A stretch of 64,000 nucleotides of DNA from RPQJ01 sp963731105 (GCA_963731105.1 CAVSUM010000010.1:62001-126000); one strand, 5' to 3'; numbered from the stretch's first letter, positions 1 through 8,569 are shown. The notes: generated by a model not told the origin, from the sequence alone. Numbers and translations: made by a program.

Positions 1-162
1 CGTATATAGCTCGATGCCGTCGCGGTCGCGCCCGCGCACGAAACACAGGCCACGCTGGCCCTCGTGCAGGCGGCAATGCCGCGGGCACACGTCGCATTGC
101 ACGCGGCCGTCGTCGAGCCGGTGCCAGTGGCGCGTAGGTGTGGCAGGAAAATCGGTATTCAT
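1..162 (-). CDS. amrS: AmmeMemoRadiSam system radical SAM enzyme, N-terminal fragment
   Basis: The reverse complement of the first 162 bases is an open frame of 54 codons from an ATG at 162, running off the left edge. It contains a Cys-rich signature (QCDVCPRHC, then EGQRGLCFVR) typical of the N-terminus of AmrS. In this family that region precedes the radical SAM CxxxCxxC domain, which is not in the window. It is divergent from the MEMO and AMMECR1 genes, the other two members of the conserved triad, and this supports the call. The substrate of the triad is not established in bacteria. Only the N-terminal portion can be judged here. Confidence 0.85.
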   Translation of the reverse strand, partial: MNTDFPATPTRHWHRLDDGRVQCDVCPRHCRLHEGQRGLCFVRGRDRDGIELYT

Positions 163-251
163 ACGATTGGCGCCCGCCGGACCCCGGCGGGATATTGGCC
201 CGCATTGGTGCAAGGCCGACTGCGGGAGTGCCGCACTCCCATGGAACTGTG

Positions 252-1067
252 ATGTTGAGCCTGGGCCGGGACATGTCAAGGGTTCGCCCGCCTGCGGTGG
301 CCGGGCTGTTCTATCCGCAGGACGCCGACGAACTGCGCCGCGTGGTCGGCGGCCACCTGGCAGCCTGCCAGCGCAGTGGCGAGGCGCGCCGGCCGAAGGC
401 CCTGATCGTCCCGCACGCCGGCTACCCCTACTCCGGCGACGTCGCCGGCTGCGCCTACCGATTGGTCGCCGACTCGCGCGCCACGATCCGCCACGTCGTG
501 CTGCTCGGCCCGAGCCACCGCGTGCCGATGCGCGGCATCGCCGTGCCCTCGGTCGATGCCTTCGCTACCCCGCTCGGCGAAGTGCCGGTGGACGACGCGC
601 ACCGCCAGCGCCTGCGCGAACTCGGCCTGGTCGGCATCTCCGACGCGCCGCACGCCGCCGAGCACTCGCTGGAAGTGCAGCTGCCGTTCCTGCAGGTGGT
701 GCTCGGCGAATTCGACCTGCTGCCGGTCGCCATCGGCCTGTCGCCGCCCGACCAGGTGGCGCACGTGCTCGACGCCGCGTGGAACGGCGCCGACACGCTG
801 ATCGTGGTCAGCTCCGACCTGAGCCACTACCACACGTCGGAAGAGGCGCGACAGCTCGACACGCAGTCGACGCAGGCAATCCTCGAGCGACGCAGCGACC
901 TGCCGGACGAGCAGGCCTGCGGCGCGCGCGCCATCAATGGCCTGATGCAGGTGGCGCGCCGGCGTAACCTCCGGGTCGAACTGCTCGACCAGCGCAACTC
1001 GGGCGACACCGCCGGGGACCGCTCGCGCGTGGTGGGCTATGGCAGCTACGCCGTCTTCGAGACTTGA
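252..1067 (+). CDS. amrB: AmmeMemoRadiSam system protein B (MEMO1 family)
   Basis: A 271-residue MEMO-like protein related to class III extradiol dioxygenases. It starts with the family hallmark RPPAVAGLFYP, followed by PHAGYPYSGDVAG, LLGPSHRV, EHSLEVQLPFLQ and SSDLSHYH; the conserved His/Asp/Cys positions of the fold lie in these motifs. The start at 252 has a GGA six bases upstream; an in-frame ATG at 273 is the alternative and would remove seven residues. The 3' end overlaps the AMMECR1 gene by 29 bases, so the two are probably translationally coupled. The divergent amrS fragment completes the triad. The biochemical activity in bacteria is unknown to me. Confidence 0.9.
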   Translation: MLSLGRDMSRVRPPAVAGLFYPQDADELRRVVGGHLAACQRSGEARRPKALIVPHAGYPYSGDVAGCAYRLVADSRATIRHVVLLGPSHRVPMRGIAVPSVDAFATPLGEVPVDDAHRQRLRELGLVGISDAPHAAEHSLEVQLPFLQVVLGEFDLLPVAIGLSPPDQVAHVLDAAWNGADTLIVVSSDLSHYHTSEEARQLDTQSTQAILERRSDLPDEQACGARAINGLMQVARRRNLRVELLDQRNSGDTAGDRSRVVGYGSYAVFET

Positions 1068-1656
1068 GCCCGACGCGCGCGCTGCGCTGCTCAGGACCGC
1101 CGCCACCGCCATCGAGGCCGGCCTGGGCAACGTCGCGGCCACCCTGCCCGATGCCGCGCGAGTGCCGCGCGCGCTCGACGAGCCGCGCGCCTCCTTCGTC
1201 ACGCTGACCATCGACCATGCACTGCGCGGCTGCTGCGGCACGCTCGAGCCCGCGCGCCCGTTGCTGCTCGACGTCTGGCACAACGCCCAGGCAAGTGCGT
1301 TCCGCGACTCGCGCTTCCCGCCGCTGACCGTCCGCGAGTGGCGGCGCTCGCGCCTCGAGGTGTCGGTCCTCACGCCCTGCGAACGCATCGTGGTCGTGGA
1401 CGAGCAGGAGCTGCTGCGCACGCTGGTGCCTGGCCGCGACGGCCTGGTGCTCGTCTGGCGCGGCCAGCGGGCCACGTTCCTGCCCAAGGTGTGGGAGCAG
1501 GTCGCGGACGCGCACGAGTTCGTCGCGCGCCTGAAGCACAAGGCCGGCTGGGCCGCCGGGTTCTGGGCAGCCGACCTGGAAGCCTGGCGCTACGAGACCG
1601 AGATCATGGCCGTCGATGACCCGGCCGAACTGGCCTCGGCTGCCCCCACCGGCTGA
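1039..1656 (+). CDS. amrA: AmmeMemoRadiSam system protein A (AMMECR1 domain)
   Basis: A 205-residue AMMECR1-domain protein. Family features visible are PRASFVTLT followed by LRGCCGTLEP near residues 50-75, NAQASAFRDSRFPPLT, and LEVSVLTP. The conserved LRGCxG motif is thought to form the likely active or binding site of the family. The start codon lies inside the end of the MEMO gene, giving a 29-base overlap and indicating one transcript. The downstream stretch is a heptamer repeat rather than another gene. The family link is clear; the molecular role is not known. Confidence 0.9.
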   Translation: MAATPSSRLEPDARAALLRTAATAIEAGLGNVAATLPDAARVPRALDEPRASFVTLTIDHALRGCCGTLEPARPLLLDVWHNAQASAFRDSRFPPLTVREWRRSRLEVSVLTPCERIVVVDEQELLRTLVPGRDGLVLVWRGQRATFLPKVWEQVADAHEFVARLKHKAGWAAGFWAADLEAWRYETEIMAVDDPAELASAAPTG

Positions 1657-1688
1657 GCGAATCCGCGGTCCGCGGCCCCACGAAGCAT

Positions 1689-1849
1689 GCGGATAGCGGA
1701 TAGCGGATAGCGGATAGCGGATAGCGGATAGCTTGCGCCGCGCCCGGCCTCCCTGCCGTTGCCCGAGGCCAGCCACCTCTGACCCCTATCCCCTGTCCCC
1801 TATCCGCTTTCCGCTATCCGCTATCCGCTAATCACTATCCGCTTCCCCC
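1689..1849. repeat. GGATAGC tandem array with facing reverse-complement array
   Basis: Positions 1689-1732 hold just over six head-to-tail copies of the heptamer GCGGATA. After about 50 bases the reverse complement appears (around 1785-1849, CTATCCG units, with a 20-base exact complement at 1811-1830). The whole can fold into a long hairpin. It fills the gap between the AMMECR1 gene and the start codon of the next gene, which lacks a normal Shine-Dalgarno because the repeat ends at the ATG. Related elements occur at 44084-44226 and 61494-61580. Confidence 0.85.
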
Positions 1850-1850
1850 C

Positions 1851-2891
1851 ATGCCTTCCCTCCCCTACCGCCTCCTCGAACGCGACCTGCTCCCCGACGC
1901 GCTGATCCGCATCGGCATCCGCCAGCTGCTCGCTGCGCGCCTGCGCGGCGAGGACAAGGGGGACCCGCAGGCGCAGCAGGCGCACTTCATGCAGCTGGTG
2001 GAGGAACTGCGCCAGAGCCCGGTGGCGATCGAGACGCAGGCGGCGAACGAGCAGCACTACGAGCTGCCGAGCGAGTTCTTCAAGCTGGTGCTCGGCAGGC
2101 ACCTCAAGTATTCATCCTGCTGGTTCGATCCCGGCGTGACGTCGCTCGACGACGCCGAGGCGCGCATGCTCGCCCTCACCTGCGAGCGGGCGCGACTGCA
2201 GGACGGCGACGAGATCCTCGAGCTCGGCTGCGGCTGGGGCTCGCTGACGCTGTGGATGGCCGAGCACTACCCGCGCGCCCGCATCACCGCGGTGTCGAAC
2301 TCGCGCACGCAGAAGGAATGGATCGACGCGCGCGCCGCCGAGCGCGGCCTGCACAACGTCGAAGTGGTCACCTGCGACGCCAACGTGCTCGATTTTCCGC
2401 CGCAGCGGCGCTTCGATCGCGCGGTGTCGGTGGAAATGTTCGAGCACATGCGCAACTACCAGACGCTGCTCGCGCGCATCGCCGGCTGGTTGAAGCCCGG
2501 CGGCACGCTGTTCGTGCACATCTTCACCCACACCCGCCACGCGTATCCGTTCGAGGTGCGCGACGACGACGACTGGATGGCCCGCTATTTCTTCACCGGC
2601 GGCCTGATGCCGAGCGACCACCTGCTGCTCTACTTCCAGCGTGACCTGCGGGTAGCGCAGCACTGGCGCGTGGACGGCACCCATTACCAGAAGACCGCCG
2701 AAGCGTGGCTCGCCAACATGGACCGCGAGCAGGCCCGCGTGCTGCCCGTGCTCGAGGCCACCTACGGCGCGCCGCAGGCGCGTCGCTGGTGGGTGTACTG
2801 GCGGGTGTTCTTCATGTCCTGCGCGGAACTGTTCGGCTATCGCAGTGGCCGCGAGTGGATCGTGTCGCATTACCTGTTCGAGCGCCCCTGA
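1851..2891 (+). CDS. Cyclopropane-fatty-acyl-phospholipid synthase-like methyltransferase
   Basis: A 346-residue class I SAM-dependent methyltransferase of the CFA synthase family. The N-terminal helical segment ends in NEQHYELPSEFF and YSSCWF (residues about 67-92). The SAM-binding motif I is ELGCGWGS at about 124-131, followed by AVSNSRTQKEWI and VEMFEHM, all standard for CFA-synthase relatives. Classical CFA synthases are slightly longer (about 380-400 residues), so this may be one of the shorter relatives that methylate other lipids or small molecules. The start matches the family N-terminus (LLERDLLPDALIRIGIR) but has no clear ribosome-binding site because a repeat array abuts it. The lipid substrate is inferred only. 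Confidence 0.8.
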   Translation: MPSLPYRLLERDLLPDALIRIGIRQLLAARLRGEDKGDPQAQQAHFMQLVEELRQSPVAIETQAANEQHYELPSEFFKLVLGRHLKYSSCWFDPGVTSLDDAEARMLALTCERARLQDGDEILELGCGWGSLTLWMAEHYPRARITAVSNSRTQKEWIDARAAERGLHNVEVVTCDANVLDFPPQRRFDRAVSVEMFEHMRNYQTLLARIAGWLKPGGTLFVHIFTHTRHAYPFEVRDDDDWMARYFFTGGLMPSDHLLLYFQRDLRVAQHWRVDGTHYQKTAEAWLANMDREQARVLPVLEATYGAPQARRWWVYWRVFFMSCAELFGYRSGREWIVSHYLFERP

Positions 2892-2914
2892 CGATTGCAC
2901 GCCGCTACCGCGCC

Positions 2915-4390
2915 GTGTCAGTGTTGCGCGGCGTGGCATCCACACTCCCGACAACTCGGCAGGCAATGGCTGCAGGGCTTGCGCTCCTGCTCGGGCTGGC
3001 TGCAGCCGCGGCCACCGAACCCGTCGGTGCGCCGTCACCCGCGGCCGCCCCGGGCGTGCCGGCGACGACCACTGCCGCGGTCGATGCACGCACCGCGGCC
3101 GACGCCGAGTTCAACCGGCTGTTCGGGGCAGGCCAGTTCGAAGCGGCGATCGAGCAGGCGCGCAAGGTCGTCGAGCTCACCGGGCAGGCGAGCCCGCCGC
3201 GGCCGGATGAGCTGCAGGCGGCGCTGATGAACCTCGCGCTCGCCGAGCGGCGGGCCGGCGACTTCCTGGCGGCCGAGGCCAGCTACCTGCGGGTGATCGA
3301 GCTGCTGGAAACGGCGGGGCGACTCACCAGCCCGCGGCTCGCCCGTGCCCACGCGGGCCTCGCGCTCACCTACTACGACGCGCGGCGCTACGACCTTGCG
3401 GCCACGAGCTTCGAGCGCGCCATTGCCCTCAATCGCCGCGCCGAAGGATTGTTCAACGAGGCGCAGCTGCCGCTGCTCGACCGCCAGGCCAACGCGCTCA
3501 CCGAGCTCGGCCGGGCGGAGGAAGCGCATCTCGCCCGCCGCTACGCGCTGCGCCTGACCGAGCGCCGGCACGGCGAGCAGAGCCTGCCGTACGCGCAGCA
3601 GCTCGAGTCGCTCGCGCGCTGGTACACGCGGGTGGGCGCGTACGAGGCGAGCCGGGCCGCGCTGCGCCGTGCCATCGACATCATCGTGTCGCTGCAGGGA
3701 CCGGAATCGACGGAGCTGGTCGGTCCGCTGACCGCCGCGGCCGAGAACGCCCGCCGCTGGATCGCCGACCCGCAGCTGCGCGAGGCGGAGGCCGACGCGG
3801 AGCGCCGCGAGATGTTCCACGACGTGACCATGCCGACGCCGCCGAGCCTGGCGCTCAGCTCTATCGCAGCCGAGGGCCAGAAGGCGCTCGAGCGGGCCGT
3901 GGCCATCGTCGACGCGCACCCGGACGCCTCGCCGGAAATGATCGCCGGCGTGCAGGCGCAGCTCGGCGACTGGCACCAGGCACGCCAGCAGCCCGACAAG
4001 GCGTTGCCGTACTACCGCAAGGCATGGCAGGCCGCCGCCAAGGCGCCGGATGCCGCGGCGCTGCAGCGCAAGCTGTTCGACGCACCCGTGCTGCTGCATT
4101 ACATCGTGCCGGGCGAATGGGACCGCTATGCACGCCGTCCTGCGGACGAGGTGGAGTTTCGCAGCGTCGAGGTCGAGTTGACCGTGACGGCGCAGGGCGG
4201 CGTCACCGATGTGCGCGCCGCACCGGACCTCGACAAGAATCTCGCCGGGCAGGTGTTGCGCGCTGCCGCCACCGCACGCTACCGGCCGCGCATGGTCGAC
4301 GGCGAGCCGCTGGCGACGGACGGCGTGCGCTTCCTGCAGCCCTGGTACGTGCTGCGCGAGAAGGACGCACCGGCTCAGGGCGGCGGCTGA
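2915..4390 (+). CDS. Exported TPR protein with C-terminal TonB-like domain
   Basis: Reads from a GTG at 2915 (ATG at 2966 is the alternative) to 4390. The GTG start gives an n-region with arginines before the hydrophobic run GLALLLGLAAAAA, a better Sec signal than the ATG start. The middle carries helical TPR-like repeats (AEFNRLFGAGQFEAAIEQARK, continuing to about residue 420). The end resembles the TonB C-terminal fold: VELTVTAQGGVTDV and ATARYRPRMVDGEP. It is therefore probably a periplasmic protein-interaction protein. It converges on the minus-strand lipoprotein gene with a 16-base overlap at the stops, so it sits next to the vWA/FHA gene run but is not in the same transcript. Confidence 0.7.
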   Translation: MSVLRGVASTLPTTRQAMAAGLALLLGLAAAAATEPVGAPSPAAAPGVPATTTAAVDARTAADAEFNRLFGAGQFEAAIEQARKVVELTGQASPPRPDELQAALMNLALAERRAGDFLAAEASYLRVIELLETAGRLTSPRLARAHAGLALTYYDARRYDLAATSFERAIALNRRAEGLFNEAQLPLLDRQANALTELGRAEEAHLARRYALRLTERRHGEQSLPYAQQLESLARWYTRVGAYEASRAALRRAIDIIVSLQGPESTELVGPLTAAAENARRWIADPQLREAEADAERREMFHDVTMPTPPSLALSSIAAEGQKALERAVAIVDAHPDASPEMIAGVQAQLGDWHQARQQPDKALPYYRKAWQAAAKAPDAAALQRKLFDAPVLLHYIVPGEWDRYARRPADEVEFRSVEVELTVTAQGGVTDVRAAPDLDKNLAGQVLRAAATARYRPRMVDGEPLATDGVRFLQPWYVLREKDAPAQGGG

Positions 4391-5001
4391 ACCTCGGCCC
4401 CGGCCGGTGCCGGCGCAGGCGCAGGCGCACCGTTCGCATCGATCAGGCCGCGCACGATCGCCTGCTCGCGAAACTCGACCGCGATCTTCGCGCCCGCATC
4501 GCGCATCGCGATGCCCGCCGCCTGCTGCAGGGTTTCCGTCGCCTTGCCGGGCATGGAGCTGGCCGGCTGCGCGCCGTAGCCGGTGAAGGTCCACGAGTCC
4601 ACGAACTCGCCCTTGGGCGAGTAGGCGTTGATGCGATAGCGCAGGCTGACCGCGTACAGCTGCGTGCCCGTGTCGCGCGGCGTCACGAACGAGAATTCCT
4701 CGAGCACCGGCTCGAACACACCGCGGATCTCCGGGTCGGTGCTGGCTCCCGCATCGGTCGCCGGCACCGGCACCGCGCGCGTGAACATCGCGGTCATCAG
4801 GCGCTCGAAACCCTCGGTCTGCGCCTTGCCGACCGCAATCTCGTACTCTGCGCCGTCGCGCTCCTCGCGATGCACCGACTCGCGGAACGCCACCGGCAGG
4901 TGTATTCCGACCACCACCGGGATGCGCGGGATCAACGGCTGCGGGATCACCGGCTTCGCCTCGAATTGCGTCGGCCCGCAGCCGGCGAGCAGTGCAAGCA
5001 C
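4375..5001 (-). CDS. Putative lipoprotein (signal peptide probably frameshifted)
   Basis: The open frame starts at a GTG at 5001 and reads at once into LALLAGC, a lipobox with almost no n-region. A stop lies just upstream at 5017-5019. If one A of the GTAACGAC at about 5013-5020 is removed, the upstream frame joins as MRRAVPV-RPAWPVLALLAGC, a textbook lipoprotein signal starting at about 5038. The mature part (about 200 residues) has no motif I can name; it is moderately polar, with a Pro/Ala-rich tail. It is the last gene of the minus-strand run that encodes the vWA/FHA/ExbB proteins, and is probably an outer-membrane accessory lipoprotein of that system. Confidence 0.6.
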   Translation of the reverse strand: MLALLAGCGPTQFEAKPVIPQPLIPRIPVVVGIHLPVAFRESVHREERDGAEYEIAVGKAQTEGFERLMTAMFTRAVPVPATDAGASTDPEIRGVFEPVLEEFSFVTPRDTGTQLYAVSLRYRINAYSPKGEFVDSWTFTGYGAQPASSMPGKATETLQQAAGIAMRDAGAKIAVEFREQAIVRGLIDANGAPAPAPAPAGAEVQPPP

Positions 5002-5101
5002 CGGCCAGGCCGGTCGTTACAGGTACCGCACGCCGCACCGCGCCCGCATCGTCGACGATCCTGCTCTGGTGTCCATCGTCGCCATCCTCTCACGGCCCCG
5101 A

Positions 5102-6115
5102 TCAGCGCCGGTAACTGCCGGGCTCGTTGAGGCCCACGAACGTGCCGCCGTTGCGGTCGCACAGGATCCGCATCAGCGTCGCGAAGCGCACGCTGGTGTA
5201 TTGCGGCGCGTCGGGCCGAACCGGGAAGCCGATGGCGTGGATGCGCACGCGACGTCGGCCGCTCTTGTCCTCGCGGTTGATCACGTCCACCGCGCGCACC
5301 ACCGAGTCGACCGACGATCCGGTGAACTCGTCGCCGAGCACGTACAGGCTGATGCGCCGGCCGCTGGCGTAGTAGGTGCGGATCGCCTCGACGATGCCCT
5401 CGACCGGGCTGGAGTTGGAGAACGGGAACCAGTCCCGCAGCCGGTCCAGCACGATCTTGCGCTGCGCCGGCGTGTCGGGCAGCCAGCGCCCGCGGTACGA
5501 GGGGAACATGTAGCCGCCCTCGTCGTTCATCACCTGCCAGCCCTTCACCGTCGGGTGCGCGTCGAGCACCTCCTGCATCTTGCGCAGCATCAGCGGCCAC
5601 GCGTAGTTCGCCATCGAGCCCGAGGTGTCGATGATGAAGATGATGTACTCGCTGTCCACCGGCACGCCGCCGATCGCCGAGTCGACGTTGCGGCGGTACT
5701 GCGCGCCGAGCAGTCGCTTCATCTCCTCGGAGAGTTCCTGCTGCGCCGAGACCAGCCGGCCCTCGATCTCGTTGGCGACCTCGGCGTCCTTGCGCGACGA
5801 CTCGTACTGGCCGCGCAGCGCGCTCAGGTCGCCGCGCAGCCGCGCGATCTTCTGCTGTTCCTCGGAGAGCTGGATGCGCCGCGCCTTCAACTCGCGGTTC
5901 AGCACCTCGCTGGTGCCGCGGATCTCGGCGAGTTCCTGCTGCAGCTTGAGCACGCGGCCTTCGAGTTCCTCCCGCGTCTTCTCGAACACCACCGGCTCGC
6001 CCACCTCGGTGAGCACCAGCAGCAGGATGACCGCGCCGAAGCCGCAGCAGATCGCGTCGAGGAACGACAGGCTGAACACCTCGACGTCGCGGCGGCCGAG
6101 CCGCGAGCGCTTCAC
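5102..6115 (-). CDS. Membrane-anchored vWA-domain protein (second of pair)
   Basis: A 337-residue protein from a GTG at 6115 that overlaps the preceding gene by four bases (GTGA). The short cytoplasmic N-terminus is followed by FSLSFLD (14-20) and CCGFGA (23-28), then a single membrane segment to about residue 36. A long coiled coil runs from about 40 to 140. A C-terminal von Willebrand A domain carries the intact metal-ion-dependent adhesion motif DTSGS (163-167). The topology resembles ExbD/TolR (short N-tail, one membrane helix, periplasmic domain), with vWA replacing the ExbD domain. The channel-type gene three places upstream in the operon supports a partnership, but that is inference. 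Confidence 0.8.
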   Translation of the reverse strand: MKRSRLGRRDVEVFSLSFLDAICCGFGAVILLLVLTEVGEPVVFEKTREELEGRVLKLQQELAEIRGTSEVLNRELKARRIQLSEEQQKIARLRGDLSALRGQYESSRKDAEVANEIEGRLVSAQQELSEEMKRLLGAQYRRNVDSAIGGVPVDSEYIIFIIDTSGSMANYAWPLMLRKMQEVLDAHPTVKGWQVMNDEGGYMFPSYRGRWLPDTPAQRKIVLDRLRDWFPFSNSSPVEGIVEAIRTYYASGRRISLYVLGDEFTGSSVDSVVRAVDVINREDKSGRRRVRIHAIGFPVRPDAPQYTSVRFATLMRILCDRNGGTFVGLNEPGSYRR

Positions 6116-7203
6116 GGCCAGTCCCTCGCCGGGCTGAGGAACGAGCCGTTGGTGCGGCGCGCCAGCGCCCAGAACGCTCCCGGCGCCAGCGGGTCGCCTT
6201 CCATCGGCAGCAGGATCACGTTGACCGGCACGCCGGGCGGCACCCTGCTGATCGACTTCTCGAACACCTTGAGGCGGCCCTCGCCGTCGATGGTCTTGCG
6301 GATCGGCGGCGGCGTGGCGCCCTGCGTCGGCAGCCCGTCGGTGACCAGGATGATGTTGTCGGGACGCGGCGCGAGGGACAGCGCCGCGGTGAAAGCGTTC
6401 TCGAGGCTGGTGCCGTCCTGCGGCACCACGCGCCGCAGCTCGCGCAGCACCTCGCTGAGCGCCTTGGCGTCGCCGGCCGACGCCCACCGGCCCGCGCTGC
6501 TCGGCACCAGCGAGCGCGCCTGCGTATTGAACGCAAAGGCCTGGAACTGCGCCTTCGCCGGCAGCTGCGAGGTGAGCCAGTCGACGGTGGCGACCGTCCG
6601 GCGCCACTTGGCGGCCGCCACGCGGCGCGACTCCGGCATGTTGCGCAGGCGGATCACGTTCACCACCGTCTCGTCCATCATGCTGGCCGAAGCGTCCACC
6701 AGGATGACGATGCGTTCCCCGCCGACCTTGAGCCCGGTGAGGTACTGGCGGTCGCCGCTGCCGACGAACCCCTTGATGCGCGTCCCAGGCTGGCCGGGAT
6801 CAGGCGTGCCTGCCGCGAGGCGGCGCGTGCCATCTTCCAGCGACTTCAGGTCCTGCTTGAGGCGCTCGATGGTCTCGCGCTTCGACAGCGTGTCCTTCTC
6901 CGCCTCGGCGAGCTGCTGCTTGAGGCGCTCGGCCTCCTCGACGATGCGCGCGGCGAGCCCTTCGGCCGGCACGGCTTCATCGGTGCTCTCGAGCGAGTTC
7001 TTCAGCACCACGAGGTTCTTGTAGCCGTCGAGCGCTTCTTCCTCGAGACGGTTCACCTCCGCCTGCAGGTCGTCGTTGCGCTTCTCGCGCTGAGCGCCCG
7101 CCTGCGCGCTGAGGATGGTGTAGAACAGCACGATCGCGCCGAACCCGCACGCGATCACGTCGAGGAACGAGAGGCTGAAGATCTCGGTCTTACGCCGCGC
7201 CAT
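6112..7203 (-). CDS. Membrane-anchored vWA-domain protein (first of pair)
   Basis: A 363-residue protein from an ATG at 7203. Its N-terminus (FSLSFLD at 9-15, ACGFGA at 18-23, membrane helix to about 33) is plainly homologous to that of the next gene, although the rest differs. A coiled coil of about 90 residues (roughly 38-130) follows, then a vWA domain with the MIDAS motif DASAS (170-174), a later LVTDGLPTQG that should supply the MIDAS Asp, and a Thr-rich loop (QDGTSLENAF). The start overlaps the FHA gene by 14 bases and the stop overlaps the second vWA gene by four bases. The pair probably forms a hetero-complex, which is inferred from the shared anchor and coupling. Confidence 0.8.
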   Translation of the reverse strand: MARRKTEIFSLSFLDVIACGFGAIVLFYTILSAQAGAQREKRNDDLQAEVNRLEEEALDGYKNLVVLKNSLESTDEAVPAEGLAARIVEEAERLKQQLAEAEKDTLSKRETIERLKQDLKSLEDGTRRLAAGTPDPGQPGTRIKGFVGSGDRQYLTGLKVGGERIVILVDASASMMDETVVNVIRLRNMPESRRVAAAKWRRTVATVDWLTSQLPAKAQFQAFAFNTQARSLVPSSAGRWASAGDAKALSEVLRELRRVVPQDGTSLENAFTAALSLAPRPDNIILVTDGLPTQGATPPPIRKTIDGEGRLKVFEKSISRVPPGVPVNVILLPMEGDPLAPGAFWALARRTNGSFLSPARDWP

Positions 7204-8563
7204 CGCCGTCCACCACGCGCACCAGCTCCAGCTCGACGCCGGGGTGGCCGAGCCGCAGCCGGTCGCCGGCGCGCAGTTGCACGCGACCGCCGACCCGTTC
7301 GCCGTTGAGCAGCGTGCCGTAGGTGCTGCAATCCTGGAGCCAGACGCCGTCACCGCCCTGCTCGAGCTGGCAGTGCAGCCGCGACACGCCGGGGCCGGCA
7401 GCGACCACCAGCCCGCGTCGCCCGGCCGGAACCGCTGTGCCGACGTGCAGTGGCGCACCGTGCAGCGGCCACCCGCGACCGAGGTGCACGACGTGCGTCG
7501 GCCAATCCGCCGCCGCAACGCGGCTCGCGGGCTCGGCGGCGGCAGCGTCCCCCCGCGCCAGCGGCACCGGCAGTCGCTGCGCGAGCGCAAGCCGGGTCGG
7601 CTCGCGTCGCAGCACGCGCTCGAAGGCCAGCGCACCGAGCGCGGCCGCACCGCGCGGCAGCGGCAGCAAGGTGCAGTCGCGCAGTTCCGCGAGGCGATCC
7701 GCGAAGCCCGGCAGCTCCATCCAGCGATGCGAGACGCGCAGGTGCAGCGGTCCGCCGGCCGGCCGCGCGCGCTGCAGCACGTGCACGACGGCGTCGTAGC
7801 AAGCGAGCGCCGCGGCGACGAATTCCGCGCGCGCGAACTCGACGCTGAGCGTGCCGCCCGCCGCGGGCAACTCGATCGACAGGGAATCAGCCTGCCGCAG
7901 GGTTGCAAGCCAGCCCGGCAGCGCGTCCCACAACCGCTGCTCGCTCGCGGCCTCGTGCAGCGGGTCGAAGCGCGTCTTGCGCACGAACCCGGCGGCGATC
8001 ATGTCGAGCCAGGCCTGCTGCAGCGCCAGCCAGCCGTGCTGGGGCAGCAGTTCGTAACGCACGCGACGCAGCTCGCCCGCATGCTCCAGCACCGTGACGA
8101 CGGCGCGGTGCAGCGTCATCTCGAGTTGCAGGGCGGCGGGTGGCGCCGGCTCCAGGGCAGCCGCCGCCAGGCCCGCATCGACGAGACCGACCGCCGGCAG
8201 ACCGGCTTCGCGCGCGACACCGAGCAGCACGGCCAGTTGCTCCCGCGTGTACCAGGCCGGCACGGCGAACAGCGTGTCGGCACCCTCGGCACCTGCCTGT
8301 CGCGCCAGCTGCGCCAGCTGCGCGTAAGCCACCTCGGCGTAGGTGGCGGCCGCCGGCAGGCGTCGCGGCAACGCCTCGGTGCCGAGGTCCCCCCAGTACC
8401 GGGTCTCCGCATAGAGCGGCTGCAGGCGCGCGCGGCGCAGCGCGGCACCGCCGGTCTCCGGCTCGCGGCCGTCGAGCATCGCGCAGCCCGGCTCCTCGGC
8501 GACGACCTGGCCGTCGCGGGCGAGGATCAGGCCGGCGTCGTTGATCTCGAGCGCGAGCGTCAT
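7190..8563 (-). CDS. Hsp70/actin-like domain fused to C-terminal FHA domain
   Basis: A 457-residue protein. The first 330 residues resemble an Hsp70/actin ATPase fold: LEINDAGLILARDG in the place of the phosphate-1 loop, VPAWYTREQLAVLLG then AGLPAVGLVDAGLAAA (compare Hsp70 VPAYF..AQR and GL..INEPTAAA), and PRGAAALGA near 320. The phosphate-1 loop lacks the usual GTT, so ATP turnover is doubtful. Residues about 375-450 form an FHA domain (GVSRLHC and STYGTLLNG), the phosphothreonine-binding core. With a Ser/Thr kinase in the same gene run, an FHA-phosphopeptide link is likely. It follows the channel gene by six bases and overlaps the first vWA gene by 14 bases. Confidence 0.75.
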   Translation of the reverse strand: MTLALEINDAGLILARDGQVVAEEPGCAMLDGREPETGGAALRRARLQPLYAETRYWGDLGTEALPRRLPAAATYAEVAYAQLAQLARQAGAEGADTLFAVPAWYTREQLAVLLGVAREAGLPAVGLVDAGLAAAALEPAPPAALQLEMTLHRAVVTVLEHAGELRRVRYELLPQHGWLALQQAWLDMIAAGFVRKTRFDPLHEAASEQRLWDALPGWLATLRQADSLSIELPAAGGTLSVEFARAEFVAAALACYDAVVHVLQRARPAGGPLHLRVSHRWMELPGFADRLAELRDCTLLPLPRGAAALGALAFERVLRREPTRLALAQRLPVPLARGDAAAAEPASRVAAADWPTHVVHLGRGWPLHGAPLHVGTAVPAGRRGLVVAAGPGVSRLHCQLEQGGDGVWLQDCSTYGTLLNGERVGGRVQLRAGDRLRLGHPGVELELVRVVDGDGAA

Positions 8564-8569
8564 CGTGGG

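Noticed and set aside
1689..1732. CRISPR-like repeat
   Set aside because: The heptamers are contiguous, with no spacers, and no cas gene is present.
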